A stretch of 64,000 bases of DNA from Pseudeuparius sepicola (lineage: Eukaryota > Arthropoda > Insecta > Coleoptera > Anthribidae). The position numbers and the translations under genes were made by a program. Location of the stretch: contig OY987303.1 in NCBI GenBank assembly GCA_963920635.1, positions 12,998,175 to 13,062,174 on the forward strand, in the 5' to 3' direction. Each line of letters begins with the position of its first letter. The first letter of the stretch is position 1. This document shows positions 12,147 through 23,510 of the stretch, piece after piece. The notes under the pieces are model-generated. The model had not been told where the DNA came from. It saw nothing but the letters and a program-made list of their open reading frames with translations, and did no database searches.

Positions 12147-12214
<68 letters not shown>
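12147..12214. repeat. (TA)n microsatellite
   Basis: About 34 uninterrupted TA units start right after the TA target of the foldback element, so the array probably grew from the insertion site. Confidence 0.95.
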
Positions 12215-12217
<3 letters not shown>

Positions 12218-12371
12218 CTATTAAATATTATTAAATATATATTATTAATATTATATTAAATTAAATTAAATTTATTATTACATCTTATCAATTAAATAAA
12301 ACTAATTTTACTAATATAGCTTTTACACCTAAAAACAGAAAAATATTTACTAATAATAATGTAGGTACTAC

Positions 12372-12975
12372 ACTTTGTATATACCTTATCCCAGATTTCT
12401 TTCGATTTGATATTCCTTCTATAACCTTAAACCCAAAATATTTTTGACATTTATTTTATTATCATAACCTTAAAAATCCATTTGCCTATTTACTTTCAAC
12501 ATATGATTTTTTTCAATAAATGTCGTATCCTTTGTTTTTGTTTTTTAGCATTGTTGTCCGTTGCTATAAATAAAATAATTAAACAACATCTGAAGAAACC
12601 TTTTAATGTTTTTATAACGTCAAATAAAAAAAATATAAAAGAAGAATGAATAAAGAAAAGAATAAAGAAGGAAGAAAGAAAGAAGAAAGAAATCATATGG
12701 TTAACATAATATTTACATATGTGCTACACATTATTACATTTGGATTTTTTAAACCTATATATTAACTTCAATCTAATAGTAAGTGTTTTTAACAATTTTA
12801 TTCGAATTTTTTACATTAAATACATATTTTTTAGACCTGAAGAAGTTCAAAGTATTGAACAAAAGCTTGGTTATTTGGAATAAGTATATTAAACTTTTTT
12901 TGCTTAAAATCCGTTATTTTCATTTCTACGATTATTACTTAACACAGCCGTATCTAATACAAGACTTTAATAATT
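12372..12975 (+). repeat. Penelope-like 3' repeat, inverted copy 2
   Basis: This is the + strand partner of 10081-10645, sharing TACCTTATCCCAG, AGCATTGTTGTCC, ACCTGAAGAAGTTCAA and AAGCTTGGTTATTT in the same order. It lacks the CAGGGTG insertion seen in the other copy. Non-coding. Confidence 0.55.
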
Positions 12976-14422
12976 GCTAAACCGTTACTAAGTCATACTG
13001 ATCCCAGCTAAGCAAACTTCGGTAAAATTGTGGTGTACGAAGACAGCAGGTATGCTTACTTATTTATTTTGTATGCACTAAACTTTGCCTCTATAATAAT
13101 AGTTAGTAATTAAATTGCTTTGCCTCTATACGCTTCGCGCTCTCGTCTCCGATAATGTAATCTCATGTAAAATTGAGTTTAAGGGGGAACCATTACATGG
13201 CGGCAGTTGAAAATGATGGGAATATTGGAATTTTGCAGAGGCCAAGGGGATGATATATTAAAATTTGTGATATATTCCGCGTAGAGATGAATATTTGGAA
13301 TGTTTCGATCGCATTCAATATGGAACGTTAAGTAATTTCAAATTTTGTAGATGCTTGGGTTTTTATTACCATAGAAATCGAATGGGACATTCGATACGGT
13401 ATCTAATGGACATACTTGCATTTTATAGATGACAGTGTTTGGGATGTGCCTAATGCCTTCCGCTCGGAATCGAAGGTCACTAAATTGAATGATTCAAATT
13501 TAGGTCGGGATAAGACCAATAATTGTCAAAATTAAGGCATTTTCTGACCAGATCTGTATATTTGACATACTACGACGTGTTTAATACCTTGCTCCAAAAT
13601 ATTTCTAAAAGGATTTAGCAATGGCATATCCCCCGAAATAGAATTTCTGGGTCACGTGCATTAACAAGGATGAAGTGAATTACCCAGATCTATCACTTAA
13701 AGTGAATAACCGTGTCGGGCCTTAAATCAACTACTTACTCAAGTACGTGACGTTACCGACCACCTCTTCAGATCCATTGGATATTATTGAAAACCAGAGA
13801 AAAGTCTCACTATGCCATTTTATACTCAAGTAATTTGAATTTTCGGTCAATTGAGCGTTATAGTATACAAATTTACTTAGTACGAAAAAATTTAAACTTC
13901 TGGATATACTTACGTGACTCGAAACAAGTTTCAGAGCGAAAATCAGTCTGCGCTACCTACACGCTGTTTGTGTGTTTTTTCCCAAGACATTGTAGACGTC
14001 ATTGTTTTTTTCTAATGATGACACTTTTCACACGCCGGAAATGGTTACGAAAAATTGTCATTTTATTGCATATTTAGATCCTCCTCCTCCTAATCCATAT
14101 TAGAAAGATTGAGAGAATAATAAACACACATATTTTCTGTAACTTTAACCAACACTACATTACAGATCCGAGCATTACCTCATAGTATCATTGTTTTTTG
14201 TTATCTGAATTGGCGCTAGTACCCAGTACAGAAAAAATAGATAATTTTAGATAATTTTTATTGGTTATATGCAAGCCAGTTTCTGACTCTTAGTAACTCC
14301 CAAATATTTTAAATAATATCCAATGTTATTACGATTTACGCTTTTTTTTACTGTAAGGAAATGTCTTTGCTGTCAGTTATTTCGCAGTAATAATAATAAA
14401 ATATAATAGCAGGGTTTTTATA
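12976..14422. other. Non-coding stretch, no repeats recognised
   Basis: I find no gene, no clear repeat partner and no terminal repeats here. A 96-codon open frame at 13787-14077 has no recognisable domain and is probably chance. The phrase CCGACCACCTCTTCA at about 13757 also occurs near 3726, which hints at a faint shared repeat. Confidence 0.35.
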
Positions 14423-14829
14423 CAGGGTGAGTTTTTTTCGATGCCCACTATGGGGATCTCGGAAACTAGCAGAGCTAGAACAAAGGTTAAATGGGGAAAG
14501 AATTACAGTTTTGAATGCTCAATCTAATGCCCCTTCTGGATTTTTAAAAAAGTTCATGGCTCACTGGGTATTTTGAAAAGAGTGATTTTTTGCTATTTAA
14601 TCAGATCCCTGTAGCTCCGTTATTTCTGATTATACAGAAAAACTGTAGACAAAAATTGTAGAGAATTTTGGGCTTAATAAGATAATCTTATCAATTTTTT
14701 TATGTTGTTTGTGATTTTTGAGATATAACATAAGCATTCAAAACTGCAATTTTTTCCCCATTTAAACTTTGTTCTAGCTCTGCTAGTTTCCGAGATCCCC
14801 ATAGTGGGCATCGAAAAAAACTCACCCTG
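14423..14829. mobile_element. 407-bp foldback MITE, CAGGGTGAGTTTTT ends
   Basis: The left end TA-CAGGGTGAG and right end CTCACCCTG-TA flank arms of about 95 bp that share GATGCCCACTATGGGGATCT and GCTAGTTTC in opposite orientation. The left 315 bp also match, inverted, the right end of the larger element ending at 16995, so the two belong to one Tc1/mariner-type family. Confidence 0.8.
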
Positions 14830-14970
14830 TATATCTATTATTAGTAGTGCGTTGAGGATGATGTATGGAAAATTTTCAAACTAATGATAGAGAGCTGGTG
14901 TTGCCAATTTAGTAATTTTCTAGACTTCGCGTGTATGCAACTCATTCATTTCTCAAACATCATTAGTTAG

Positions 14971-15551
14971 AATAGTTATCCTATTGAATTTGTTGAGCAA
15001 GTTTTTCAGGATTGCCAACACAATAACAATGCTAATAGAATTAGAGAAATAAATCTGGTGGACCGACCAGTAAATTTAATAATTCCTTATATTCCTGGAC
15101 TATCAGATAAGCTAAAACGTATAGGCAATCGTTTTAATGTGAGAACAGTATTTAAAACCATAAATTAAGATCGATGCTAGTTAAAACAAAACCATTTAAT
15201 GAGTTACAAAGTTCAAAAACTTGCATTTATAAAATTCCTTGTGAATGTGGAAAGTTCTATGTTGGGGAGACTTGTAGGCCATTTAACGTTCGTTTAAAAG
15301 AACATAAAAATTATATCAGGCAAAATCAAATTTCGAAGTCAAAAATATGTGAACATTCCTTTAATAACAATCATAGGATATTGTGGGATAGTTCCAAACC
15401 AATTCTAAAAGAAGAAGTAGGAAATAGACGAAAAATTAAAGAATCTGCATTTATTCTAGGAAATACGGGCAACTGTGTTGCTGAATGTTCAGTGGAATTC
15501 AGTAAAATATTATTGCCACTTATTCAAAGAGAAGTTAGTATAGATAATTAG
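14971..15551 (+). pseudogene. Penelope-like retroelement, C-terminal GIY-YIG fragment
   Basis: Two adjoining + strand frames encode the end of a Penelope-like element. The first (14971-15166) reads PIEFVEQVFQD ... IPYIPGLSDKLKRIGNRFNV, RTVFKT, the linker that follows the reverse transcriptase. After a one-base shift near 15155-15170 the second (ending at the stop at 15551) begins KLRSMLVKTKP and carries the endonuclease: IPCECGKFYVGET (GIY-YIG region with the preceding Cys pair), then RPFNVRLKEHK (the conserved R and H/E), then CEHSFNNNH. The reverse transcriptase itself is absent, so the copy is 5' truncated, as is usual for these elements. The shift makes it non-functional. Non-coding 3' sequence probably runs to about 15840. 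Family assignment is firm; the element name is not known. Confidence 0.85.
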
Positions 15552-15844
15552 ATAGAACACAGGGTACAATATCAGGCAGGTGGCTAGGCTATTGTTTCTG
15601 TTGTCATGACATTTTAACCTGAAATTTATTAATCTGTCACTTCACTTTGACGTGACATGATCTTTGAGAAAGGAGGAAGATTTATTCTCCGAAAGCTCAG
15701 AAAACAAATTTGTTGAAGTTATTTTTTGAGTTACACGTTTAAAGTTTCGTTCATTCGGTGTTAAGAATTTATGAATTTTCGAGGCAACTTGAAAAAGTTG
15801 TCTTTCAATAAGTTTGGTGGCGAAAAATCCAATTAAAAATTAAA

Positions 15845-16995
15845 TGGATAAACTTGTGTTTTTTTAAATGTAAATCATAGTTGGCTGTGCCCTTATAAAG
15901 TCGGCCATTTTTTTAGCTTTCCAAAAATATAATACTCGGCATAGTTATTATAAAAAATAAAAGAGCTATGGCTAATTTTCTGATTTTTTTAATTTTCACA
16001 TAGTCAGCCATGGAATATTTTCATAATTACGTTCTATTACATACTTCAAACTTTCTAATATTTTGTTTTTAGCTGGTAACAAAATGTAACAAAATAAAAA
16101 AAATAAAAAACTCAAATTCAAATTATTACCTATTATTTTTTAAAAGGTCAACTTTTGAAATAAAAAAAGGTGTTCAAACAATCCACCATTATTATTTATG
16201 CAAATATTGCATCTTTTTAAAACTGAATTTGTCGACTTTCTTAGAGAGCGCCTGTCAATACTGGCAATTGCTTCTAAAACAGCTGTTCTTAATTCAACAA
16301 TTGTCTCATACTTTATTTTGTACTGTTCCCCACAAAAAGAAATCCAAAACAGATAAATCGGGGGATCGGGGCTGCCAGGAAATAGGTCTATTTCTCCCTA
16401 TCCAACTATTTGGATAGAGCTGATCTAGGTAATTTCTTACGGCAAATAATTATGTGGTGGAGCTCCATCATGATAATTTTTGTTTTATTTTGTTACATTT
16501 TGTTACCAGCTAAAAATAAAATATTTGAAAGTTTGAAGTATGTCTTATTATAAAATAGAACGTAATTATGAAATTATAGCTATTTTATTTTTTAAGATAA
16601 CTATGCCGAGTATTATATTTATGGAAAGTTAAAAAAATGGCCGATTGATAAGGCCACAGCCAACTATGATTTACATTTAAAAAAAACACAAGTTTATGTC
16701 ATATCTCAAAAAGCACAAACAACATAAAAAATTGGATAAGATTATCTTATTAAGCCCAAAATTATCTAAAATTTTGGTCTCTACAGTTTTTCTGTATAAT
16801 CAGAAATAACGGAGCTACAGGGATCTGATGAAATCACTCTCTTCAAAATATCTAGTGAGCCATGAACTTTTTTAAAAATCCAGAAGGGGCATTAGATTGA
16901 GCATTCAAAACTGCAATTCTTTCCCCATTTAACCTTTGTTCTAGCTCTGCTAGTTTCCGAGATCCCCATAGTGGGCATCGAAAAAACTCACCCTG
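15845..16995 (-). mobile_element. Truncated DD41D-type Tc1/mariner element with long TIRs
   Basis: The right terminus CTCACCCTG-TA is at 16995. Arms pair over 15845-16105 and 16480-16690 (shared blocks include GTAACAAAATGTAACAAAAT, ATAGTTGGCTGTG), and the outer 16690-16995 matches 14423-14740 inverted. The left outer TIR is therefore either missing or is represented by 14423-14740, split off by the Penelope-like insertion. Between the arms lies the decayed transposase at 16150-16475. Confidence 0.65.
16150..16475 (-). pseudogene. Decayed Tc1/mariner-type transposase, C-terminal part
   Basis: On the - strand three short frames join into the C-terminal catalytic part of a transposase: HDGAPPHNYL, then VRNYLDQLYPNSWIGRNR, then SWQPRSPDLSVLDFFLWG, then VELRTAVLEAIASIDRRSLR and a final NNNGGLFEHLF. 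These correspond to HDGAPPH, SPDLTPLDFCLWG and GGGHIENNL of the intact enzyme at 52880-53953. The spacing between the Asp of HDGAPPH and the Asp of VLDFF is 41 residues, the same as in that enzyme. At least two shifts (after the first block and near the KV of GTVQNKV) and loss of the N-terminal half make it dead. It was the coding part of the long-TIR element around it. Confidence 0.8.
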
Positions 16996-16997
16996 TA

Positions 16998-17640
16998 TAT
17001 AGATTTGTTTCTGATAATTTGAAATTACGATATAGGTACATGACACTCAGACCATAACGTGAATAGCAGAAAAATGAGCACTATTTTGGAATTATGGGAT
17101 GATCTGTTCAACAAGCGATAATGGACAAGTATACTTAGGAATAAAAAATATTTTTTTTCATTGGAATTTGTAAAACGTGTCTAGATAATCACGGAACCCC
17201 ACCAACAGATTTTTTTGTCCATTAGTTTGCTCAAAAATCGAAAAAAACGGTCGCAAAAGTAGGGAATGTGACGTCACGATCCCTAATTTCAATAAGTACC
17301 TGCTATTTTATTAGTAGTTATTTCGTCTTTTTTTATATAACCAAACATTCCCAGATAAATTATTGGATCCAGCTTTTATACGCCTGGTGAGAAATAATCA
17401 AATTTCCAAGCATTTCAATGAAATATTTGGATTTTACCGATCCCATTCTGAACTTATTAGACGCCCCCCATAAAATATGACAGATGACATACGAGTCGAT
17501 TGTTTAAGGATAATCAGCGGCAACACCGCATTTTGCAGTTGACATTGTGTTTTGTGTTTTGTGCGTTTATAACCTCACTTTCGTAGACGGGAACTTAATC
17601 ATTTCTGTTCTCAGTTTGTTATAAGAATCTCGCTGTGAAT
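16998..17640. other. Non-coding stretch
   Basis: No gene or repeat is recognised. A T/G-rich patch near 17545-17570 (TGTGTTTTGTGTTTTGTGCG) resembles one near 63665 and may mark an old element promoter. Confidence 0.3.
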
Positions 17641-18345
17641 ACTTTATTTTTTCGGATTATAATGAAGACAAGTTTTGTTAAAGCTTGTTCTGGTCACTAC
17701 TTGCTTTGGTGTGTCAAGTTATTAATACAAACTGCGAGCAAAACCCGGAAAAATTAAGAGGAAGGTATGTTGTTTATTTGATTATTGTTGTAATATTTAT
17801 ACTTAATTATGATTATATACGTAGCTGTGAATGCTCCCTTTAGGTCAACTAGAGAATGGACTTATGGATATGTGCAGAAGAAAGGACAAAATAATAATGA
17901 ATGCAGGGTTAAGGCAAAAATAACCCCGACCCCGTTAACAAGAACAATAATTATAATGTCATTGTGGTTACCAATGCATAAAGATATTCGGTTGTGGAAT
18001 GTGTAAAATGTGTTGTGATTGCCCAACATAAGTAGATTAGTCCTAAATTATGCACATGCAGCATTACGTTTCTCGAGACGGCAACGAAATCAGAATCAAG
18101 AATCTCGTTTTTACAGCACACCAGCTAAGTACTGGTCCTACGCATAGTGCACTAATGTCTACCACAAATTGATAAAATACTTAGTCAGTACACCAGAAAA
18201 CAAAAATTGAATAAATTAAAAGGTAGGTTTGTATAGTAATAATTATTGAGAATGAAATAAATTGTTTCAAATTCTTATTTCCAGAGATGTTTCCGTATCT
18301 TGCAGTTTACCAAGAAATGATGCCAGCAGCAGAATTGATATATAC
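17640..18345 (+). other. Exon-like segments of unknown gene
   Basis: Candidate splice signals are spaced like small exons: a donor AAGAGGAAG-GTATGT near 17764; an acceptor CTCCCTTTAG near 17842 followed by an open frame to 18006; an acceptor TTTTTACAG near 18117 with a donor AAAAG-GTAGGT near 18222; and an acceptor TTATTTCCAG near 18284 followed by a frame reading MFPYLAVYQEMM. The first two join in phase (LRGR|STREWTYGY). I do not recognise any domain. It may be a decayed gene carried by a mobile element, a long non-coding RNA, or chance. Confidence 0.25.
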
Positions 18346-18404
18346 CTATGGGGCAACCCCAAACGAAAAAAATTCAGAAAACAAGAAAAATCCAAATTTC
18401 AGGT

Positions 18405-18845
18405 GGGTACGTGGCAATTGGGAGATCAAAAACAAGAAAAATCCAAATTGTCACAATTAATTTTTTGCAGCTTGATATATTTAACAAAATGGCACTAGAG
18501 GCTTGCTGAACACTGGGGTAGCACAGAAACGAAAAACTCAGGTGCGTACGGGGCAATCGGGAGATCAAAAACAAGAAAAATCCAAATTTCCGCAATTGAT
18601 TTTTCACCGGCTTGAACTATTTACCAAAATGGCACTGGAGGCATGCTAGACACTGGGGTAGCACAGAAACGAAAAACTCAGGTGCGTATGTGGCAATCGG
18701 GAGATCAAAAACAAGAAAAATCCAAATTTCCGCAATTAATTTTTTGCAGCTTGAAATATTTAATAAAATGTCACTAGAGGCTTGCTGGACACTGGGGTAG
18801 CACAGAAAGGAAAAAACTCAGGTGTGTACGTGGCGTTCGGGGGAA
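18405..18845 (+). repeat. ~140-bp tandem array, about three units
   Basis: The string GGGAGATCAAAAACAAG recurs at 18420, 18559 and 18699, with a mutated fourth near 18837, giving a period of 139-140 bp. Each unit carries TTTTTTGCAG (or a variant) followed about 71 bp later by CTCAG-GTGYGTA, i.e. acceptor-like and donor-like signals, with ACACTGGGGTAGCACAGAAA between. The 71-bp segments begin with a shared frame (FNKMALEAC) that hits stops in each copy. Confidence 0.8.
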
Positions 18846-18849
18846 TCAA

Positions 18850-21444
18850 AATACAAAATACAAGAAAAATTCTAACATCCAATAGTTGTTATAACAAAGA
18901 TTACCAAAGTATAAATAAAACAATTAATGGTGTTTCTAATGGATAATGATATATTGGAAATATTTTGTTGATGTAACAATTTACTTTAGGTAAGCAAATA
19001 ATAATTTTTGTTTGTGAATAAAATTTGAAAAAGTCACAGGTCTAAGTATTTTATTACTATGTACTTCATGCGAAAAATCCGACCCCCCCTATTATTTTTC
19101 TATTTTTTGTCGATAAGATATAAAAGTTGCAATGTAACTATGTTAGACATATATTTTTTCTTATTACAACAGTAGTGTCGAATATACAGTGTCCGGCAGA
19201 AAGTACACACCATATGTTTTTTTTTTTTAATTTTAATTTATCAGAAAATTTTATTCTTGATAAAAGTTTGTGCATTCCTGCAAACTCAAATCGCAGTTTA
19301 CAAAATTTGAATATCTCATTTCGTATATGGGAGAGGTTCGAAAATATGAAAAAGACTAGAAAGTACCCTTAGCGTTGAATGAATGAATAATAAGAAACGC
19401 AGCCTTACAGGACGCAGCATAGCCGGCCCGAAAAGCGTCCGAGACAACAAAATACATATCCTTCCAGTAAAATAAAAAATATATAAAATTGTACCGTTAG
19501 CCCGTTGCACAGGGATCAGTGTTCTCGAAAACGTAAACAAGTTGTAAAAATTCGTGGTCGCTAGGCGGCTAGAACGAGTGGGGGCAACGAGGGACTTCAG
19601 GGTAAGCACACTCCGACCGGACACGCAATTTTATATGGACTCAAAGCCCTTAGGTATTGTTAATTTTAGAGAAAACATGTAGGTATGAAAAGTTTAAAAT
19701 TAAAAGGTAAGGCCAGCAATGAAGTTTCAAGTTTCTATTCCATAAAACACCTTTTTGACGTTTTTATGATTTACCCCGTGTAGAAAATAAAACCACCACT
19801 AGTTACTTTTCAGAGATGTATCATTTTTCTGGTGCAAACTTTCTTCGTGTTATTTCTTTACTCCATGGTATATCATTTTTTATGAGTATGCATTCGGGAA
19901 TATAATTTACCTAAATGGGTTTGAAGTAGTCGATTCAATTCGAGCGATGACCTACTATAAAGGTTTTCGACTAAAAACTTGGCTTTATTGCTTTTTACAT
20001 GTCATATTTTGAACAATATCTAGAGCTGACACCTATTATATGTGTTGGAACCGATGCAGGTCTTACTGACTTACATTCTGTAAGTAAGGGCTCAATATGT
20101 TTAATGCCCAATCTTCTATACCTATTAATCCCTGTTTATTAATAAACCATTATAACAATTTTTTTATATTCTAACCAGGTCATTGCTGGACGTCTATAGG
20201 ATTCGATGACTTTTCTGTCTCAATTTCTAATAAATCAATTATTAACTCCACTGTTTATGTCTTGCTTTGAAAAGAACTGGTAATGCTTTTTGAATATCAT
20301 TAGATTTAGATTCAGGCCAAAATATCAGTTCCTTCATACAACTAGCAATCGGCGGAATATACTTTACAGAAAACTGTATGACAAAAAACATCAACTATTA
20401 TAAAATATTACTTTGAACCTGGTCGGTTCTTATCATTTTTTGCTTCATAATGTATCAGCCCTTGTATCCTTTTGTACCACACTCCTATACTTTTGTCAGA
20501 CCTAAATAAAATCGACTCTTGTTTACAATAAACAAATTGCTAGGTTTTGCAGACTAACTGGCATTATCTCTGAGTCGTTAATAGAGTTCTCAGAAGAATA
20601 GAATGATTGTGATGCTGCTACCTACCTGAATCTCAGTAAAACAAGTATTATTATTGACAAACAAAAATACAATTTTATTGAAATTTCGCTTGTACTTGAA
20701 CAAACAGGTAGAAAAAAAGTCTTTTTCCTAATCATTTCCGTCATCTAATGGAATGAATGGCGAAAATACAGTGAAAATAGATCAAATGTAGGTAAAGGTA
20801 AAATATTAGCAGGATCTGATTTGTCCTTGCAGATTTATAGGTTAAGTTCTCCTGACATTGAGGCGCGCCTGGCGCGGCGTTGCCAAACGTGGCGCCTGGC
20901 AGTAAATTTAGGTAAAAATAAAATCCAACAGGTAGTTACGTATATTGAACTTTAAAAATTAATTGCGACAAAACGGGGGCGAAAAAAAAATTTAAAAAAA
21001 TACAGCAAGTATATCTCACCCAATACTATCCGATGAGCAAATAAAAAAAAAGTGGTGTATTAGTCCATTATAAATTAATATTATATTTCGGAAGAATATT
21101 TTGTAGCGTAGGCAAGAATCAAAATAGAAAATTTTGTTTGAAGCTCAAAGCAAACCAATAGTCCACTATATAACGAAAAAATGTGAAAAACCTAATGCGT
21201 CGGCGCTATGCTTACTTACACTACAACTATCCATGGATTTTATTTCAAACCAAAACATTTGAATACTATTTTTATTAAAGTATGCCAAATAAATATATGC
21301 GCATAAGTAACAAGCATTTTATTTTATTTTGGATATTAAATTCGTTGGAACAGCCACATTTGCATGTTTTTATTTTAAAAAATATTTTGCAACAATGGTT
21401 TTTAACATACACGGGGACTTTTTTTTCAGTTTATCCGGCACCAG
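18850..21444. other. Non-coding stretch with one solo transposon end
   Basis: No gene is supported. At 19186 TA-CAGTGTCCGGCAG looks like a lone Tc1/mariner-type terminus without a partner. Around 19380-19640 GC content rises, as it does in a short GC-rich patch at 20860-20905. The remaining AT-rich sequence shows no repeat partner in this window. Confidence 0.35.
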
Positions 21445-22802
21445 CATAGACGTAACTAGGGGGAGACTGGGGGGAGGGGCTAAGCCCTCCCTAAAATGTA
21501 AAGAATGTGCGAAGATATGCTCATAGACGTAACTAGGGGGGGGGCTAAGCCCCCCTACATTTCTATTAGCCCCCCCTAAAATGTAAAGGATGTGCGAAGA
21601 TATGCTTCTCGTAAACAGAATAGATCTAACATTCTGACAACGCAACGTTACGCAACACGGCGAACACCGCACGCGCCTTTTTAAATTCGCCAGTTTCGAC
21701 GAATCGCTTGCTCTTGCGGAATCTTGCGAAGATATGCTCATAGACGTAACTAGGGGGGGGGGGGCTAAGCCCCCCTACATTTCTATTAGCACCCCCTAAA
21801 ATGTAAAGGATGTGCGAAGGTATGCTTCTCGTAAACAGAATAGATCTAACATTCTGACAACGCAACGTTACGCAACACGGCGAACACTGCACGCGCCTTT
21901 TTAAATTCGCCAGTTTCGACGAATCGCTTGCTCTTGCGGAATCTTGCGCCTTGTGCCCCCACAAAATCCGACTGAAATTTAAACGCGCAAGGGAGAGCGA
22001 ACGCACCGTGCCTGCTGCCGAGAGAAAGAGAGACGAGGCGGACGGTGGAGAATGTACTTTTGCTGTGCCAGACTCCAGATTTTTATTTTGTTATTCATCC
22101 AGTGTATTGTTGTTTCGTTATAATATGTACTATGTAAATAATCTTGCATCACAAAATAGCAGACATTCCCAACATTTTTTCTCTGGTTTCTGCTCGGAAA
22201 CCTCTACTTTTTCATAATGTTTTTTCTTAAATGAATTAAAGATGATTCAAAATTACCAGTAGATAGACCTATACATTATTTTTGATGCTTTAAAATTAAC
22301 GTTTTTGGGTGTGGCACCTCAAGAGTGGTACAGGATGATCCAATCAGTAACGTATTTAGAAGGGCGGGACCGAACCCATTTCGGAATTTGAAAATATTCA
22401 CTCCAGCTTGTAAATTTGAAGATATTGGGATTTCCCAACTAATTTTATGTAATTTTTCTTCAAATTTTTAAAAAATTTCGCCTGCGGCGCATCTTTTAGA
22501 ATTATTTTAAATGTCCTTGTTTAAAAAAAGACACAAAAATTGTCCCTCCACCACTCGAAATTAATTCCTATATATACGTCACAGAAGTGATCCAAACTCG
22601 TAGCCCCGGCCTACCATTTTACAGAATGACATGTAAAAAATATACCTTTGTAAGTAGCGTACCGACTTTCAAAAATTTCTTCTTAATGGATTAAATAATT
22701 CCTTGTCGGGGCCCCGCATTTTCATGCGGCACCCGGCCCCGCAAAATCTTGAGCCGGTCCTGATCAGCCCCCCCCTAAAAATACGACCTAGTTACGTCTA
22801 TG
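21445..22802. mobile_element. Non-autonomous hAT-type element with perfect 8-bp target duplication
   Basis: The terminal inverted repeat CATAGACGTAACTAGG at 21445 is matched by CCTAGTTACGTCTATG ending at 22802. GGCACCAG flanks it on both sides (21437-21444 and 22803-22810), a perfect 8-bp duplication typical of hAT transposition. The left end occurs three times (21445, 21522, 21739), because a unit of about 217 bp (21522-21738, 21739-21955) is repeated in tandem; differences are a longer G run and a few substitutions. Long G and C runs (CTAAGCCCCCC) pair locally. No transposase is encoded. Superfamily is inferred from the duplication length. Confidence 0.85.
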
Positions 22803-22810
22803 GGCACCAG

Positions 22811-23510
22811 TGACGATCGCCCGAAATAGCGCTAAGTATAGGTCTATAAATACTATGAACTTACGAAGAATTAAAATGAATGGTACTTTATTGAACAAAA
22901 ACTATTACTATACTAATATATAAAGTTTATAGATAGATATGTACATTTACAATTTCCGTAAGTTCCTAGCCCAAGGTGGCTGTATATCCCATTATCCTGA
23001 TCCTCATTTGTCATCCAATAATAAGGAGAACTTAGAAATTCCAACATTAAGCCCCGTCCCCGGGCAACTTCGGGATTTATCGTCCCAGGGACTTGATATT
23101 TTTATTTCCGCCGGACTAGTATAAACTTTTTAGTTGCAAGGGAGATATAACGGTGGGTTTAGGTCGGGGATTGCGTTATTGGAAGGCATTTATCACTTTA
23201 ATAAATGACTGGCCATTCGTGCTGCCTTATAGCCTCCCCCTGCCACTTATAAGTTTATTATTAATATCTTTACAGTTTTGCGCGGCCGCGGGTTTCATAC
23301 TGGCAAGAATTAATCAGAAGCAGGATTGCTGGGGAAGGGTGCCGAAAATAGATCTGAGGAAACCAGAAAGGTTGCAGGAATACCAAAAACAGAGACAGAC
23401 CTGGCAAACATTTTTAGTAGTTTGTTAGTGTTAGTTAGTTAGTTGTATGGTTTAGACACTTACACTATTTTTGTATCTGTAAGGAAGGTATATAGTATAT
23501 TACATTTAAT
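22811..23510. other. Non-coding stretch
   Basis: No gene or repeat partner recognised. A moderately GC-rich segment at 23050-23420 contains an acceptor-like TCTTTACAG near 23277 and an open frame after it without recognisable domain. Confidence 0.3.

Noticed and set aside
12976..14422. Search for tRNA or other small RNA genes here and in the other unannotated stretches
   Set aside because: No cloverleaf with A and B boxes was found by eye; a covariance search would be needed to exclude one.
16229..16417. 62-codon + strand frame
   Set aside because: It is the antisense shadow of the transposase relic on the - strand, where HDGAPPH and SPDL motifs are read.
18405..18845. CRISPR-like array
   Set aside because: Units are directly adjacent, repeats and spacers cannot be separated, and the sequence is eukaryotic.
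21370..22217. Frames of 88 to 126 codons in the hAT element
   Set aside because: They arise because a GC-rich tandem unit has few stops; the protein sequence simply repeats with the DNA unit and matches no family.
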